Source: a virus. From it: a stretch of DNA of 51,986 bases. A program made the translations under genes and the position numbers. Within the stretch, counting starts at the first letter, position 1. The number at the start of each line of letters is the position of its first letter. The notes under the pieces are model-generated. The model searched no databases. It was not told where the DNA came from and was given only the letters and a program-made list of their open reading frames with translations. The stretch covers positions 1 through 51,986 of IMG/VR virus record IMGVR_UViG_3300047409_000500; one strand, 5' to 3'. Below, in pieces: positions 39,019 through 47,531 of the stretch.

Positions 39019-39614
39019 AAAAAACGTTCATCATCGGAGGCGCTCATCTCGTTGTTGATCTCTTCCACGACCGCGCGGATGGCCACGTCCTTATGCAGCG
39101 CCGGGACCGCCCCGGTGTAATCCTCGCTGCGCCCCTTGCACTCGTCCCACAGCTTGGCGGTCGGGTCCAAATACATCCGCATCTGCGAGGTGTTATGGGG
39201 CGCGGAGAAGAGGCGCGAGGCGGCGCGCTGCATCTTGATGACCTGATCGGCGGTCGGCAGCTGCAGGCGGTGCGTCACCGCGCCGCCGGGCACCTGCATC
39301 GTGACGGTGGCCTCCTCGCCGTCGATCACCACCTCGGTGACTTCCGCGCGCTCCAGGACCTTGATCACCATCGACGCCTCGGCGGGCGTAAGCTCGGGCG
39401 CGCCATTGAGGCGGGCGGTCTGGTAGAGCTTGAAGTCGGCGGCCCCCGAGTCGATGATGGTTTCGCTCACGCCGCGCCCCATGCTGCGGATCGATACCTT
39501 GCGGGTGCGGTGGCGCTCGGCCCATTCCTCATCGCTCGGCCAGCGCATTCCGATCTCTACCTTGGTTTTTCCGGTGCGCGCGGTAATTGCGAACTCGGCG
39601 CTTGCATCAAACAT
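39015..39614 (-). CDS. Tail assembly chaperone (lambda G-like)
   Basis: The 199-residue protein (MFDASAEFAITARTGKTKVE ... NNEMSASDDERFF) sits between the tail tube protein and the tape measure, the place of lambda G. Its final codons are CGT TTT TTC TAA. The T TTT TTC heptamer is a canonical slippery site directly before the stop. It is beta-rich at the N-terminus with a helical C-terminus. AAGGAGACTGACAACT precedes the ATG. Its job would be to hold the tape measure open while the tube polymerises. Confidence 0.82.
   Translation of the reverse strand: MFDASAEFAITARTGKTKVEIGMRWPSDEEWAERHRTRKVSIRSMGRGVSETIIDSGAADFKLYQTARLNGAPELTPAEASMVIKVLERAEVTEVVIDGEEATVTMQVPGGAVTHRLQLPTADQVIKMQRAASRLFSAPHNTSQMRMYLDPTAKLWDECKGRSEDYTGAVPALHKDVAIRAVVEEINNEMSASDDERFF
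39018..39024 (-). other. Programmed -1 frameshift site T TTT TTC
   Basis: On the minus strand the heptamer T TTT TTC ends at the last sense codon of the G-like gene, with the TAA stop at 39015-39017. A slip by -1 gives CTA ACG GGC and then continues into the T frame without a stop. This is the G/GT arrangement of lambdoid phages. Confidence 0.82.
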
Positions 39615-39657
39615 AGTTGTCAGTCTCCTTCGATCAGTGAAACCGCCATGGACACGA

Positions 39658-39816
39658 TTAGCCGAGCTTCAACATCGGCCACAGGGACGCCAGCACCCAG
39701 AAGGCGAGGCCCGCTGAGACAAGCGATGGGTAATAGGGGTTCGGGTTGCTCCACCAGCGGGACAGCGCCCCGAGAACGAACAGCACAAAGGCAAATACCA
39801 TACAGACGAGCGGCAT
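39658..39816 (-). CDS. 52-residue membrane protein, two transmembrane segments
   Basis: The protein begins MPLVCMVFAFVLFVLGALSR, then WWSNPNPYYP, then SLVSAGLAFWVLASLWPMLK. Two hydrophobic helices around a short loop fit a small holin-like or tail-linked membrane protein. AAGGAGGCAACGT before the ATG is one of the best ribosome sites in the window. Its place inside the tail module is unusual for a holin, so the role is open. Confidence 0.7.
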   Translation of the reverse strand: MPLVCMVFAFVLFVLGALSRWWSNPNPYYPSLVSAGLAFWVLASLWPMLKLG

Positions 39817-39830
39817 ACGTTGCCTCCTTG

Positions 39831-40883
39831 TTAGAGTCCGAAGATTCCATCCATGCTGGTGATTGCGCTCAGGGTGCAGAGATCGCCCGTGGGGGGCTTC
39901 ATGATCTTTGCGGTGCACGCAATCGTAACCAGGCCATCGGCTTCGCCGTTGACCGCCGCCGAGAGCACGGTGCGCGGGAAGTCCAGGAGGATGCTGTGCT
40001 TGGCCGGGCCTGCCGCGATCTGCGCGCCGTCGATGCGGATCTGGCTGGTGCCCTCGGTTTGCGACATCAGATTGTTGAATTCCGTGGAGCCCTTCTGGGC
40101 GCGGGCCACGAAGGTCAAGCTCACTTCGCGCGTCCCGTATTCCATGCGGCCCCGGATGGCAAATCCGTTTTGCGTGCCGGAACCCGGAAAGATCCCGGTC
40201 TCCAGGCGGATGTTGTTATTCCAGCGGAATTCCGCCGAGATGAAGCTGCCGCCGAGCAGGTAGTCGATCCCGTTGATCGTAAGTACGGCGGCCCCGGCGG
40301 CGTTGAGCAGATGCTCCGGGGTCTGGGCCGGAATCACGATGGCCGATGGGGTGATGAATTGTCCGGTCCCGACGAAGCCCGCCACCATGCGCGAGTTATT
40401 GCGGCCCGGCCCCGATTCCAGCGTGATGGTGAATTCGTTGACGCACATCCCCACCAGCGCCCGGTCCACCACGGCCTCGGCCCCGCTGCGGATCTGCTCC
40501 ACCCAGGTGAACGGGGTCATGTTGATGCAGTTGACCACCGGATCGCTCGGCACCGCCGCATAGGTAAGCGCCGGGATGGTCCCGGTTTTGGTTCCCTTGC
40601 CTAAGCCGAATAGAAACAGGTGGGCCGCGATCTCGCTCGATGTGAATTTCTCCAGCGGGACCGTGGTGTTGATATGCGAGGGGAAGGTCTGAGTCGGGAA
40701 CTCATCGCCCTTGCCGATGTCGAGCGCGTTGTCTTCGGTAACGGGCTCGGCCACCGCCAGCGCTGGATTGGTTTTGGTCAGGCTCCACAATTCCAGGTCG
40801 GTGTTGGGAGTCGAGAGATTGGCCTGCGGCTTGAAGCCAAAGGCGATCTTGGTTTCACGGACATTTGCGGGGCAGCTAGGCAT
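39831..40883 (-). CDS. Major tail tube protein
   Basis: The 350-residue protein (MPSCPANVRETKIAFGFKPQ) has repeated beta-strand segments and a C-terminal GEADGLVTIACTAKIMKPP region typical of siphophage tube proteins. The position, between the completion proteins and the chaperones, is that of lambda V. RIDGAQIAAGPAKHSILLDF near residue 290 supports a repeated tube-like fold. Confidence 0.82.
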   Translation of the reverse strand: MPSCPANVRETKIAFGFKPQANLSTPNTDLELWSLTKTNPALAVAEPVTEDNALDIGKGDEFPTQTFPSHINTTVPLEKFTSSEIAAHLFLFGLGKGTKTGTIPALTYAAVPSDPVVNCINMTPFTWVEQIRSGAEAVVDRALVGMCVNEFTITLESGPGRNNSRMVAGFVGTGQFITPSAIVIPAQTPEHLLNAAGAAVLTINGIDYLLGGSFISAEFRWNNNIRLETGIFPGSGTQNGFAIRGRMEYGTREVSLTFVARAQKGSTEFNNLMSQTEGTSQIRIDGAQIAAGPAKHSILLDFPRTVLSAAVNGEADGLVTIACTAKIMKPPTGDLCTLSAITSMDGIFGL

Positions 40884-40885
40884 GA

Positions 40886-41341
40886 TTATGCATCTCCTGT
40901 TTCTTTGGTTTCGGTCATGATGGAGAAGTAGTCGATCCCTTCTTCATCGGTGGGGCGGGAAATTTCCGATATCGTGGTGGGCAAGACCCCATCCATCAGC
41001 GGGCAGAAGCGCCAGCGGAGGCCGTCGCCGGGCACCGGAATCCCGTTGATGATGGCCCCGATTAAATCCAGCGACGATTCGCCGCGGGCGGCGCGCACGA
41101 AGATGACGATGCGGTGCAGCCAGCCCTCCATCTCTCCTTGGGTAAGAAACGTCTCCTGCCACGCGGCCAGCACGCTGCCCGGCTTCATGCGGTAGATCGC
41201 CGAGCCGAGCGAGTTGCGTTCGGGGGGTTGATCCAGGTAGGCGTTAATCGCATTGGGATCCCCACCGAGCAGATCCACTAACTCGGGAACGGCGCGCAGC
41301 GCCGCGACCATCGCGTCGGTGAGGGCAATGAGACTAACCAA
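40886..41341 (-). CDS. Tail terminator/completion-like protein, TTG start
   Basis: The 151-residue protein starts at a TTG (41341), overlapping the upstream gene by 8 bases; an ATG at 41311 also fits. It begins LVSLIALTDAMVAALRAVPE and has TFLTQGEMEGWLHRIVIFVR and WRFCPLMDGVLPTTIS segments. Its position between the completion protein and the tube matches lambda U, a terminator of the tail. Function is inferred from position. Confidence 0.72.
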   Translation of the reverse strand: MVSLIALTDAMVAALRAVPELVDLLGGDPNAINAYLDQPPERNSLGSAIYRMKPGSVLAAWQETFLTQGEMEGWLHRIVIFVRAARGESSLDLIGAIINGIPVPGDGLRWRFCPLMDGVLPTTISEISRPTDEEGIDYFSIMTETKETGDA

Positions 41342-41780
41342 TAGGCACCCAGGCTTTCTGCAGGAGAATGCCGTACTGCAGCTGGCTGGCGCGGAAGATG
41401 GCAACTTGATCCGAACCGGAAAGACCGATCATCTGTTCGCTGTCCTGCGCTTTGTTGGCGCGCCTGCGGGTTTCCCGCGTCGTGTTCTCGGCGCGGATCA
41501 CGCCGTTGGCCGCTTTGCGCAGGGCGAAGTTTTTCAGGGTGTCGCCCGTCATCTTCATATCCCGGATCGGGCTCACCTGTCTGGTGTACTTGCGCTTGAT
41601 GAAGAAGTACCGTTTCGAGAGCTTCTTGCCGGGAAGCCCGTCCGCATTGAGGCCGTCATCCCATCGCGCCTTCTGAGCCGCGACCATGACATCGCCAATC
41701 GCGCGCAGCTGCGGGTCGGCGAGATTGGGCTCCCGCACCCGGCCCGTCTTTTTTACGTTGATCTTGGGTCCATCGGCCAT
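41334..41780 (-). CDS. Phage virion morphogenesis/tail completion-like protein
   Basis: The 148-residue basic protein contains MADGPKINVKKTGRVREPNL, KARWDDGLNADGLPGKKLSK, RYFFIKRKYTRQVSPIRDMK and a RMTGDTL-like core (MTGDTLKNFALRKAANG). This is the morphogenesis/completion signature of gpZ-type proteins. It joins head and tail during assembly. Its stop overlaps the next start. Confidence 0.75.
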   Translation of the reverse strand: MADGPKINVKKTGRVREPNLADPQLRAIGDVMVAAQKARWDDGLNADGLPGKKLSKRYFFIKRKYTRQVSPIRDMKMTGDTLKNFALRKAANGVIRAENTTRETRRRANKAQDSEQMIGLSGSDQVAIFRASQLQYGILLQKAWVPIG

Positions 41781-42223
41781 TATTGAAAGCCCTCGGTTCG
41801 GTCCTGCAGGATCACGTTGCAGCAGTCATAGGCGAACGCATCCACGTTCACCACGTCGTATTCAATCCCGTCCTTGACCACGACATCGCCCTTGGCGGGC
41901 GGGCGCGGCAGATCGAAATTGCGGACCAGCGCGTGCGAATAGCGGCCCGGCGATACCTGCTCGTCGGCGGCCCCTTCCTTCCAGATCAGCAGTAGCGGCT
42001 GGCTGGTCGAAGAATCGTCATCGAGCCAGTAGTCCACGGTGCGCCCGAACACGCGCACCAGGGAATCCCAAAGCATCGGGATGTGAAGGCTGAGAAACGG
42101 ATTCACATAGGCCGCATCCTCCCGCAGCGCGCGCCCGGTATGAGATTGGCGAGTCACACCACCGGACGCAGCGCGCGGGGATCGACCTGCGCGCGCCTTC
42201 ACGCGATCAGGTAATTGGTTCAT
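41780..42223 (-). CDS. Head-tail connector-like protein
   Basis: The 147-residue protein, MNQLPDRVKARAGRSPRAAS at its start, has a basic, low-complexity first 40 residues, then PMLWDSLVRVFGRTVDYWLD and ends in a beta-rich part (IEYDVVNVDAFAYDCCNVIL). Its position directly after the major capsid gene suggests a connector or stopper. Coupled to the capsid gene by ATGA. Confidence 0.72.
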   Translation of the reverse strand: MNQLPDRVKARAGRSPRAASGGVTRQSHTGRALREDAAYVNPFLSLHIPMLWDSLVRVFGRTVDYWLDDDSSTSQPLLLIWKEGAADEQVSPGRYSHALVRNFDLPRPPAKGDVVVKDGIEYDVVNVDAFAYDCCNVILQDRTEGFQ

Positions 42224-43242
42224 ACCACCTTGGCTTTGAAGGAGGCGTTGGGCCGATACGGAACCACCAGCGGGGCGCTCTGCATCAGCAGGAAGCGCAC
42301 GCTCGGGTCCTGTTCCACCCAGGATTTGACGAAGTACGGCAGTGGCTGCAGCCCGGCCCCCTCGTCGCGGATCGCGCCGTAGGCGCGCACGCCCTCCAGC
42401 GCGGGCGAGGCGAGGATCGCCGTACCCGCTGGCAGAATCGGCTTCTCTACGCCATCGGCGGGATCGACGTACCAGCCCGAGTAAACGTAGATGTTAAAGC
42501 CGTCCACGTTGCCCATAAAAATCCCGCCTTCCTCGATCTGCGCGGGCTGCCCCATGGTGGGCAGCGATTGGGAGACGCGCTGCAGGTTGAGGCGGTCCTT
42601 AATCTGGCCGTTGCTGCGAAACACCTTCCAGGCGTCGACCGTCATGATCACGTCGGTGAGCATCGCGCCCGTCTGCTGCAGCGCCATCTGGGACCAGTCC
42701 TGCAGATCATCGAGCGGCAGCGACGTTGGATCGCTCCACAGTTTGGAGGCCACGATGGTGTTTCCGGCCGCGCGGCCAAAATCCAGCACCACGGTCGGGT
42801 ACTTGTCTCCCGAGATGGTCGATTTGCCCGTGGCCAGGACCTCGCCCGCCATGACTTCCATGCGGCGGTCGATCATCGCGACCTGATCCTGCATATCGCG
42901 CGCCACCAGCGCCCGCTGGCGATCCGCCGGGGCCAGGGTGCCGCCGATCTGTTCGCCCGGGCCGCGTTTCAGCGGGCGGTTCATGTCGAAGACGCGCTTG
43001 TCCTTGACGTAGGCGGGCTTCAGGGTCGCTGTTTTGAAGCCCAACGAAGCCACGATTTGACCCTCGACCAACGGCGAAACGAACGGCGCGATGCGCCGCT
43101 TGCCATCGAGGGTATCGAAGTGAATTTCCTCCGAGACTTCCGTTTGAATCGTGGGGAAGTAACGGTCGAGCAAGAATTGCGATTGGCCAAGCAGGCTGGC
43201 GACTACCGCATTCAAGACATCGGTCGAAAAAAGATCAGCCAT
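42220..43242 (-). CDS. Major capsid protein (lambda gpE family)
   Basis: The 340-residue protein (MADLFSTDVLNAVVASLLGQ) matches the Phage_cap_E layout: SEEIHFDTLDGKRRIAPFVS, EGQIVASLGFKTATLKPAYV, DKRVFDMNRPLKRG, VDAWKVFRSNGQ, FIVYSGWYVDP-like GFNIYVYSGWYVD, and a basic SFKAKVV end. It forms the HK97-fold shell that the gpD-like proteins decorate. It follows the decoration gene as in lambda D-E. Confidence 0.93.
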   Translation of the reverse strand: MADLFSTDVLNAVVASLLGQSQFLLDRYFPTIQTEVSEEIHFDTLDGKRRIAPFVSPLVEGQIVASLGFKTATLKPAYVKDKRVFDMNRPLKRGPGEQIGGTLAPADRQRALVARDMQDQVAMIDRRMEVMAGEVLATGKSTISGDKYPTVVLDFGRAAGNTIVASKLWSDPTSLPLDDLQDWSQMALQQTGAMLTDVIMTVDAWKVFRSNGQIKDRLNLQRVSQSLPTMGQPAQIEEGGIFMGNVDGFNIYVYSGWYVDPADGVEKPILPAGTAILASPALEGVRAYGAIRDEGAGLQPLPYFVKSWVEQDPSVRFLLMQSAPLVVPYRPNASFKAKVV

Positions 43243-43323
43243 GGTAATTTGCTCCTCATCGAAACTGGTTACGGTTTAGCCGCCCTACGGCTGGTCGCCA
43301 TCCACCGCGCGGGCGGCGCTTCC

Positions 43324-44223
43324 TTACTCGGATTTCTTGCTGCGGGTCGCGCCAGGGGCGCTCTGGTCCACCTTGAACGTCTTGCCGTTGATGTAGAAGT
43401 TCGCCGAACGGGCCGCGCCCGTGTTGGCTGCCGCCGTGTAATTCACGCTGCCGCTGGCCGATTGCGGCCCGGCGGGCGTGAAGGTGAGCCACGACGCCGT
43501 TGCATCCTTGTCGACCGTCCAGGTGCCGCTTGCCCCCGGCCCGGTCATCGTGACCTGAATGCTGCCGGAACCGCCCTCGGCAGGAACCGTGCCGCTGGTG
43601 GGCGAGATGGTTACGGGAGGTACATCCGGCATCCCGGCGACCAGATCGTGCGCCGTCGGCACTTCCGCCAGTTCGGGATTCTTCTCGCGCTCCTCGGCGG
43701 TCAGGTAGGCGTAGGGGCTGTCGATGCTTTCCGGCAGTTCCGGTGCCGCCAGCCCCTTGGCCGCTCCCCCCTCGCGGTTGTATTCCACGACATTCTGCGC
43801 GGCTTGCGCTTCCTGGGCGAGAGGCCCGGATTTCACCAGCGTTCCATCGGTGTAGACCACGCTCTCGATCAGGATGCCGAAATCGCGCAGGGCGTCCGAT
43901 ACCACGCCATGGCCGAGGGCGGCGGGCCAGATGATGGCGTCGGCCTTCATCTTGCCGCTGACATAGACCAGGGCCGCCGCAGCCGCGCTGGTGGCGTCGA
44001 TGTCGTTGACCATCACGGCGTTGCAATCTGCCGCCGCCGCAGGCGCCGTAATCGCCCCGGTGGCGGGGTCGATCTTTACGATGGTGCCGCGCTTGATCAC
44101 GCCGCCGCCCGAGGCGACGGTGCCGCTGCGGCTTACGACGCCCTGGCCATCGCTCAAAAGCGGCGAATAGCCAAACGGCGTCGAGGAAAAACTGGCTCGG
44201 GCAATGGGATTCGATGTTGCCAT
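43324..44223 (-). CDS. Head decoration protein (gpD-like) with C-terminal BACON-like domain
   Basis: Residues 1-135 are a lambda gpD-type decoration domain (KRGTIVKIDPATGAITA; LVYVSGKMKADAIIWP; DALRDFGILIE). Residues 140-200 are a linker. Residues 204-287 form a BACON/Ig-like domain: TISPTSGTVPAEGGSGSIQV, TWTVDKDATASWLTF, VNYTAAANTGAARSANFYIN, FKVDQ. BACON domains are thought to bind glycans or mucin-like material. The phage head would thus display about one such domain per capsid subunit. A second gpD-like protein with another C-terminal domain lies at 4527-5678. Confidence 0.9.
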   Translation of the reverse strand: MATSNPIARASFSSTPFGYSPLLSDGQGVVSRSGTVASGGGVIKRGTIVKIDPATGAITAPAAAADCNAVMVNDIDATSAAAAALVYVSGKMKADAIIWPAALGHGVVSDALRDFGILIESVVYTDGTLVKSGPLAQEAQAAQNVVEYNREGGAAKGLAAPELPESIDSPYAYLTAEEREKNPELAEVPTAHDLVAGMPDVPPVTISPTSGTVPAEGGSGSIQVTMTGPGASGTWTVDKDATASWLTFTPAGPQSASGSVNYTAAANTGAARSANFYINGKTFKVDQSAPGATRSKKSE

Positions 44224-44251
44224 AGTAGATAAGCTCCTTCTCTGTTTGGGG

Positions 44252-44695
44252 TTAGCTGGCCTGGATGCGCCGCCCTTTGGGTACGAAGCTCAGAACCCGC
44301 AGGGCTTCCGCCGCCGCCGTGTCCTGATCGCCGCCCGTGCCGAGTCCTACGGTCGGATTGTTGAGCCGCTTCATCTCGGTTTCGAGGGCATTGGCCGCTG
44401 CCGGGGCCGGGGCCGCCGCCGCCGCAGCCGGGGCCGCCTTGAGGATCCGCCGCACGGTATCGACGTCGTGATTGGTTTCGAGGGCCAGGGTACGCGCGAG
44501 GTTCTCGCGGCCTTGCGCTTCCTCGCAAGTCAGAATCGCCGTGATGCGCTGACGGTCGGCGCTGACGGGATCGGGTGGGGCCGCCGCCGCCGGGGCGGGA
44601 ACGGGCGCGGGTGGGGCCGGATTAGGGGTCGGAGCCGCTGTTGCAGCCGGGGGTGCGGCGGGCGCGGGCGGATCGGTTCGTATAGGGTCGGACAT
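44252..44695 (-). CDS. Nested scaffold protein (lambda Nu3-like), internal start
   Basis: An in-frame ATG at 44695 (residue 300 of the protease) is preceded by AGGAGGCACCT, a strong ribosome site embedded in the coding sequence. The product (147 residues, MSDPIRTDPPAPAAP ...) would be Pro/Ala-rich and helical at the end, like the lambda C/Nu3 arrangement. Initiation there has not been shown. The site and the known precedent support it. Confidence 0.7.
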   Translation of the reverse strand: MSDPIRTDPPAPAAPPAATAAPTPNPAPPAPVPAPAAAAPPDPVSADRQRITAILTCEEAQGRENLARTLALETNHDVDTVRRILKAAPAAAAAAPAPAAANALETEMKRLNNPTVGLGTGGDQDTAAAEALRVLSFVPKGRRIQAS

Positions 44696-45592
44696 AGGTG
44701 CCTCCTGGGACGATCTGGCGGCCGGAGCCGCATTGCTGAGAAACGGAATCGGACGGGCGTCGGTGGTAGCGAGGCCCGCAATCAAGGGTTCGAAGCTGCC
44801 GAGCGCATCGGCCATTCCGGCGGCGATGGACTGCCGTGCCGGCACAATCGCGCCGCGCCCGAAATCGCTGGTCACGCGGTCGGCGGTCGTGCCCCGGAAT
44901 TGCGCCACGCGCCCGATGAAGAGGTCGGCCAGCGAGTCGGCGATCTTGCTCAACTGCGCCCGGCCTTCCTCGGTGCGGATGTCGGTACGCTTCAGGGGTG
45001 ATTGGGACGAAACAATCTCGTACCGCCTCACCCCCTGGCGTTCCTGGGCATCCCGGTTGTCGGTAACGGAGACGACGACCCCGATGGATCCCAAGAAGGC
45101 GCTCTCGTTGGCGATGATCCGCGAGGCCGCGGAAGCCACCCAGTAGCCGCCCGAGGCCGCGAGGCCATCGACGTAAGCGGTAACGGGCTTCTTGGCCGCC
45201 CCGGCGCGGATTTGATCGGCGAATTCGTTGATGCCGTCCACCTGACCGCCCGGCGAATTCACATTCAGCACGATGTGCGATACGGATGGGTTGTCGACCG
45301 CCGCCTTGAAGTCGCGCGCCAGATTCTCAATCGACGTCGCGCCGCTGATCTCGGTGAACACATTCGCATAGCGGAATAGCGGCCCCTCGACGCCCAACAC
45401 GGCCACGTTGCCATGCATCTCGACCCGGCCCCCGGTGTTTTCCAGGGGTTTGCCGATGCGCGCCACCACGGCCTCCACGTCGCCGCTTGACCGCTCCAGG
45501 ATTTCGAGGATGGTATTCATGCCGCCGTGGGTAATCGCCCACGGCCGCTCTTGAATCTCGGCGAGGATGTGCAGTAGGGATCGATTTTTCAT
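44252..45592 (-). CDS. S49-type prohead protease (lambda C-like)
   Basis: The 446-residue protein carries an S49 signal-peptide-peptidase fold. Ser147 lies in GLAASGGYWVAS, and Lys201 in SSQSPLKRTDI supplies the general base. HIVLNVNSPGGQVDGI is the oxyanion region. Residues 285-400 are Pro/Ala-rich and disordered. It processes scaffold and portal during head maturation. The nested scaffold begins at residue 300. It overlaps the portal gene by 4 bases. Confidence 0.9.
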   Translation of the reverse strand: MKNRSLLHILAEIQERPWAITHGGMNTILEILERSSGDVEAVVARIGKPLENTGGRVEMHGNVAVLGVEGPLFRYANVFTEISGATSIENLARDFKAAVDNPSVSHIVLNVNSPGGQVDGINEFADQIRAGAAKKPVTAYVDGLAASGGYWVASAASRIIANESAFLGSIGVVVSVTDNRDAQERQGVRRYEIVSSQSPLKRTDIRTEEGRAQLSKIADSLADLFIGRVAQFRGTTADRVTSDFGRGAIVPARQSIAAGMADALGSFEPLIAGLATTDARPIPFLSNAAPAARSSQEAPMSDPIRTDPPAPAAPPAATAAPTPNPAPPAPVPAPAAAAPPDPVSADRQRITAILTCEEAQGRENLARTLALETNHDVDTVRRILKAAPAAAAAAPAPAAANALETEMKRLNNPTVGLGTGGDQDTAAAEALRVLSFVPKGRRIQAS

Positions 45593-47277
45593 GCGGGCGC
45601 TCCTTGCTGCCCCGGGATGGGCTCGGGCGGGGTGTTGTCCTGCGGCGGCGGGGCCGTGCCGGGCGGCGGCGGCGCGGTGTAGAGGCCCAGTTCCTTCAGG
45701 CGGGCAATCTCGACGGCGCGCTGCTCAATTACGTCGTTCCAATCGAGCCCCTGCTCGGCGCATTCCATCTCCAGAGTGGAGATCATGCTGTCCATGCGCA
45801 GTTGCGAGGCCGTGGCTTCCTTCACGGGATCGATCCAGCCCCGGCCCGGCCCGATCCATTTGGCTTTGGTGTAGTACGCCATGTTGGCGTAGAAGTCGGG
45901 CGCGTCGATCAGCCCGGCGTTGACCGCTTCTTCCATCCAGAGGCGGTAGACCGGACCCGCCCAGTAGGTCGCCAGCCACACCCGGCGATTGGTAAAGAAG
46001 CGCCACGCTTCGAGCAGCGCGGCGCGCGCCGAGGAATAGTTGGTCTTCGAGAAGTCCTTGAGCACAAGCTCGTAGGGCATCCCGAGGGCGGTCCCGATCT
46101 GCCGCGAGACGGCTTCGACAAAGTTGGAGAATTGCGGGGCCGGGCGCGCCGGAACGAACGGCGTCATCTTGTCGCCCGGGTACAACGGGATGAAGGTCCC
46201 GCCTTCCAACTGGATGCGGTATTCCCCTTTGGTGGCGAGGTACTGATTGGGGTCGCCGCCCATCATCTCGGCGATGCCCGCCGGGTCGAGGGGCGTCTCG
46301 ATCACGCCCGCCACCAGGGAATTGACGATGGACGATTGCAACTCCGTGCGCTGGTAGCTGTCCAGCATCCGAAACTGCTCAATCACCGGGGCCAGCAGCG
46401 GCTTGCCGCGCGTTTGATCGACGCGCTCCTGGGCCATGCAGTGAATCACGCGCTTGCGCCCCCAGACGGTCTCTGCCGGGATGCGTTCCCATTGCGTCGC
46501 CAGGAACGGCAGCAGCATCCCCATCCAGGTCGCCGATTTGCGGATGTAATAGGCCCGGGGCCGTCCGTAATCGTCCGTTTCCACCCCGCCGCGCAGGTTC
46601 GTTGTCGGCACGCGGTCCAGCGGGTTGCCCAGGCGGTCGGTGTCCACCAGCTGCAGGCAAGTACGGAACGGGGATTCAGGCCGCTCCAGCCACAGCGGCA
46701 GCGCCAGCGCCTCGCCGTTCTGCAGCGTCGACCGGAACACCAGTTGCGTCATCGAGGCGAAATTCTGGCGGCCCGCCGCATCGCAGGCGCAGGATTCGCT
46801 CCACGTGCGCCAGAGGCTTTCCACATCGCGGCTCCACTGCTCGGCCCACACGATATCGCGCCCCAAGGCCCGGTAATCGGGCGAACAGGAGAGGCGCAGC
46901 CCGATCCCGACCGTGTTGTCCTGCAGCGTTTGAAACGCGCCCGCCGCCACTCCGTTGTTGCGGTCCAGATCGCGGGATCTGGCAACCAGCAAATCCTGAT
47001 CCGGTAGCAAATCGGCGTCGGCGGGGGCGCGTACGGGCTGCCAGTTGGAAAGCTGCTTCCGCACCGTGGAAGCCCCGGCATACGAAGAATCGCGGTAGCA
47101 CCCGCTGCCATATTGCACGCCCGGGCTCGGCGAGGCCGGATCCTGGGCCTCGTGGCCGCCCCAGGCGCGCGCCAGCAGCCGCCGTAATCCCGTTGGCGCC
47201 GATGTAGCCCGTTTCGGTGCCTCAACCGGGGTTAAGCGCTTGATTTCGTTGCGATTTGGCAGTGGCGCTGCGCTCAT
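45589..47277 (-). CDS. Portal protein (lambda B-like)
   Basis: The 562-residue protein is a lambda gpB portal: RDSSYAGASTVRKQLSNWQP, LVARSRDLDRNNGVAAGAFQ, TLQDNTVGIGLRLSCSPDY, RVIHCMAQERVDQTRGKPLL, EAVSRQIGTALGMPYELVLK, DFSKTNYSSARAALLEAWRF. The tail end is Pro-rich. It forms the dodecameric ring through which DNA enters. It starts at the ATG at 47277, overlapping the gpW-like gene (ATGA). Confidence 0.93.
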   Translation of the reverse strand: MSAAPLPNRNEIKRLTPVEAPKRATSAPTGLRRLLARAWGGHEAQDPASPSPGVQYGSGCYRDSSYAGASTVRKQLSNWQPVRAPADADLLPDQDLLVARSRDLDRNNGVAAGAFQTLQDNTVGIGLRLSCSPDYRALGRDIVWAEQWSRDVESLWRTWSESCACDAAGRQNFASMTQLVFRSTLQNGEALALPLWLERPESPFRTCLQLVDTDRLGNPLDRVPTTNLRGGVETDDYGRPRAYYIRKSATWMGMLLPFLATQWERIPAETVWGRKRVIHCMAQERVDQTRGKPLLAPVIEQFRMLDSYQRTELQSSIVNSLVAGVIETPLDPAGIAEMMGGDPNQYLATKGEYRIQLEGGTFIPLYPGDKMTPFVPARPAPQFSNFVEAVSRQIGTALGMPYELVLKDFSKTNYSSARAALLEAWRFFTNRRVWLATYWAGPVYRLWMEEAVNAGLIDAPDFYANMAYYTKAKWIGPGRGWIDPVKEATASQLRMDSMISTLEMECAEQGLDWNDVIEQRAVEIARLKELGLYTAPPPPGTAPPPQDNTPPEPIPGQQGAPA

Positions 47278-47531
47278 GGGCACGCCTCGATGTTGATGGG
47301 CCGCCGCCGCATCGCCGTGGTGCCGAGCGAAGCGGCGCAATCGGCGGCCAGACTATCGATCAATCGCTGCAAATCGGCGATGGACCCGCGGTTGTATTCG
47401 ACCCGGCCAAGCTGCGGGGTATCGACGACGACGACGCTCTGGCCCGAAGCCAGCAGGTACATCTGCGCTTTGGCCTGGGCGAGTGCCTCGCAGGGCGTAA
47501 GGGGCGCGGCGGTGGCTCGTTGGTTGATCAT
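47274..47531 (-). CDS. Head-tail joining protein (lambda gpW-like)
   Basis: The 85-residue protein begins MINQRATAAPLTPCEALAQA and has LLASGQSVVVVDTPQLGRVE, then YNRGSIADLQRLIDSLAADC. The helix, beta hairpin, helix layout and the place between terminase and portal are those of lambda gpW, a plug at the portal. Its start is coupled to the terminase stop (ATGA). Confidence 0.85.
   Translation of the reverse strand: MINQRATAAPLTPCEALAQAKAQMYLLASGQSVVVVDTPQLGRVEYNRGSIADLQRLIDSLAADCAASLGTTAMRRRPINIEACP

Noticed and set aside
38639-39034. Minus frame overlapping the chaperone T part
   Set aside because: Its Arg/Ala-rich product is an out-of-frame shadow; the frame joined by the slippery site is the credible one.
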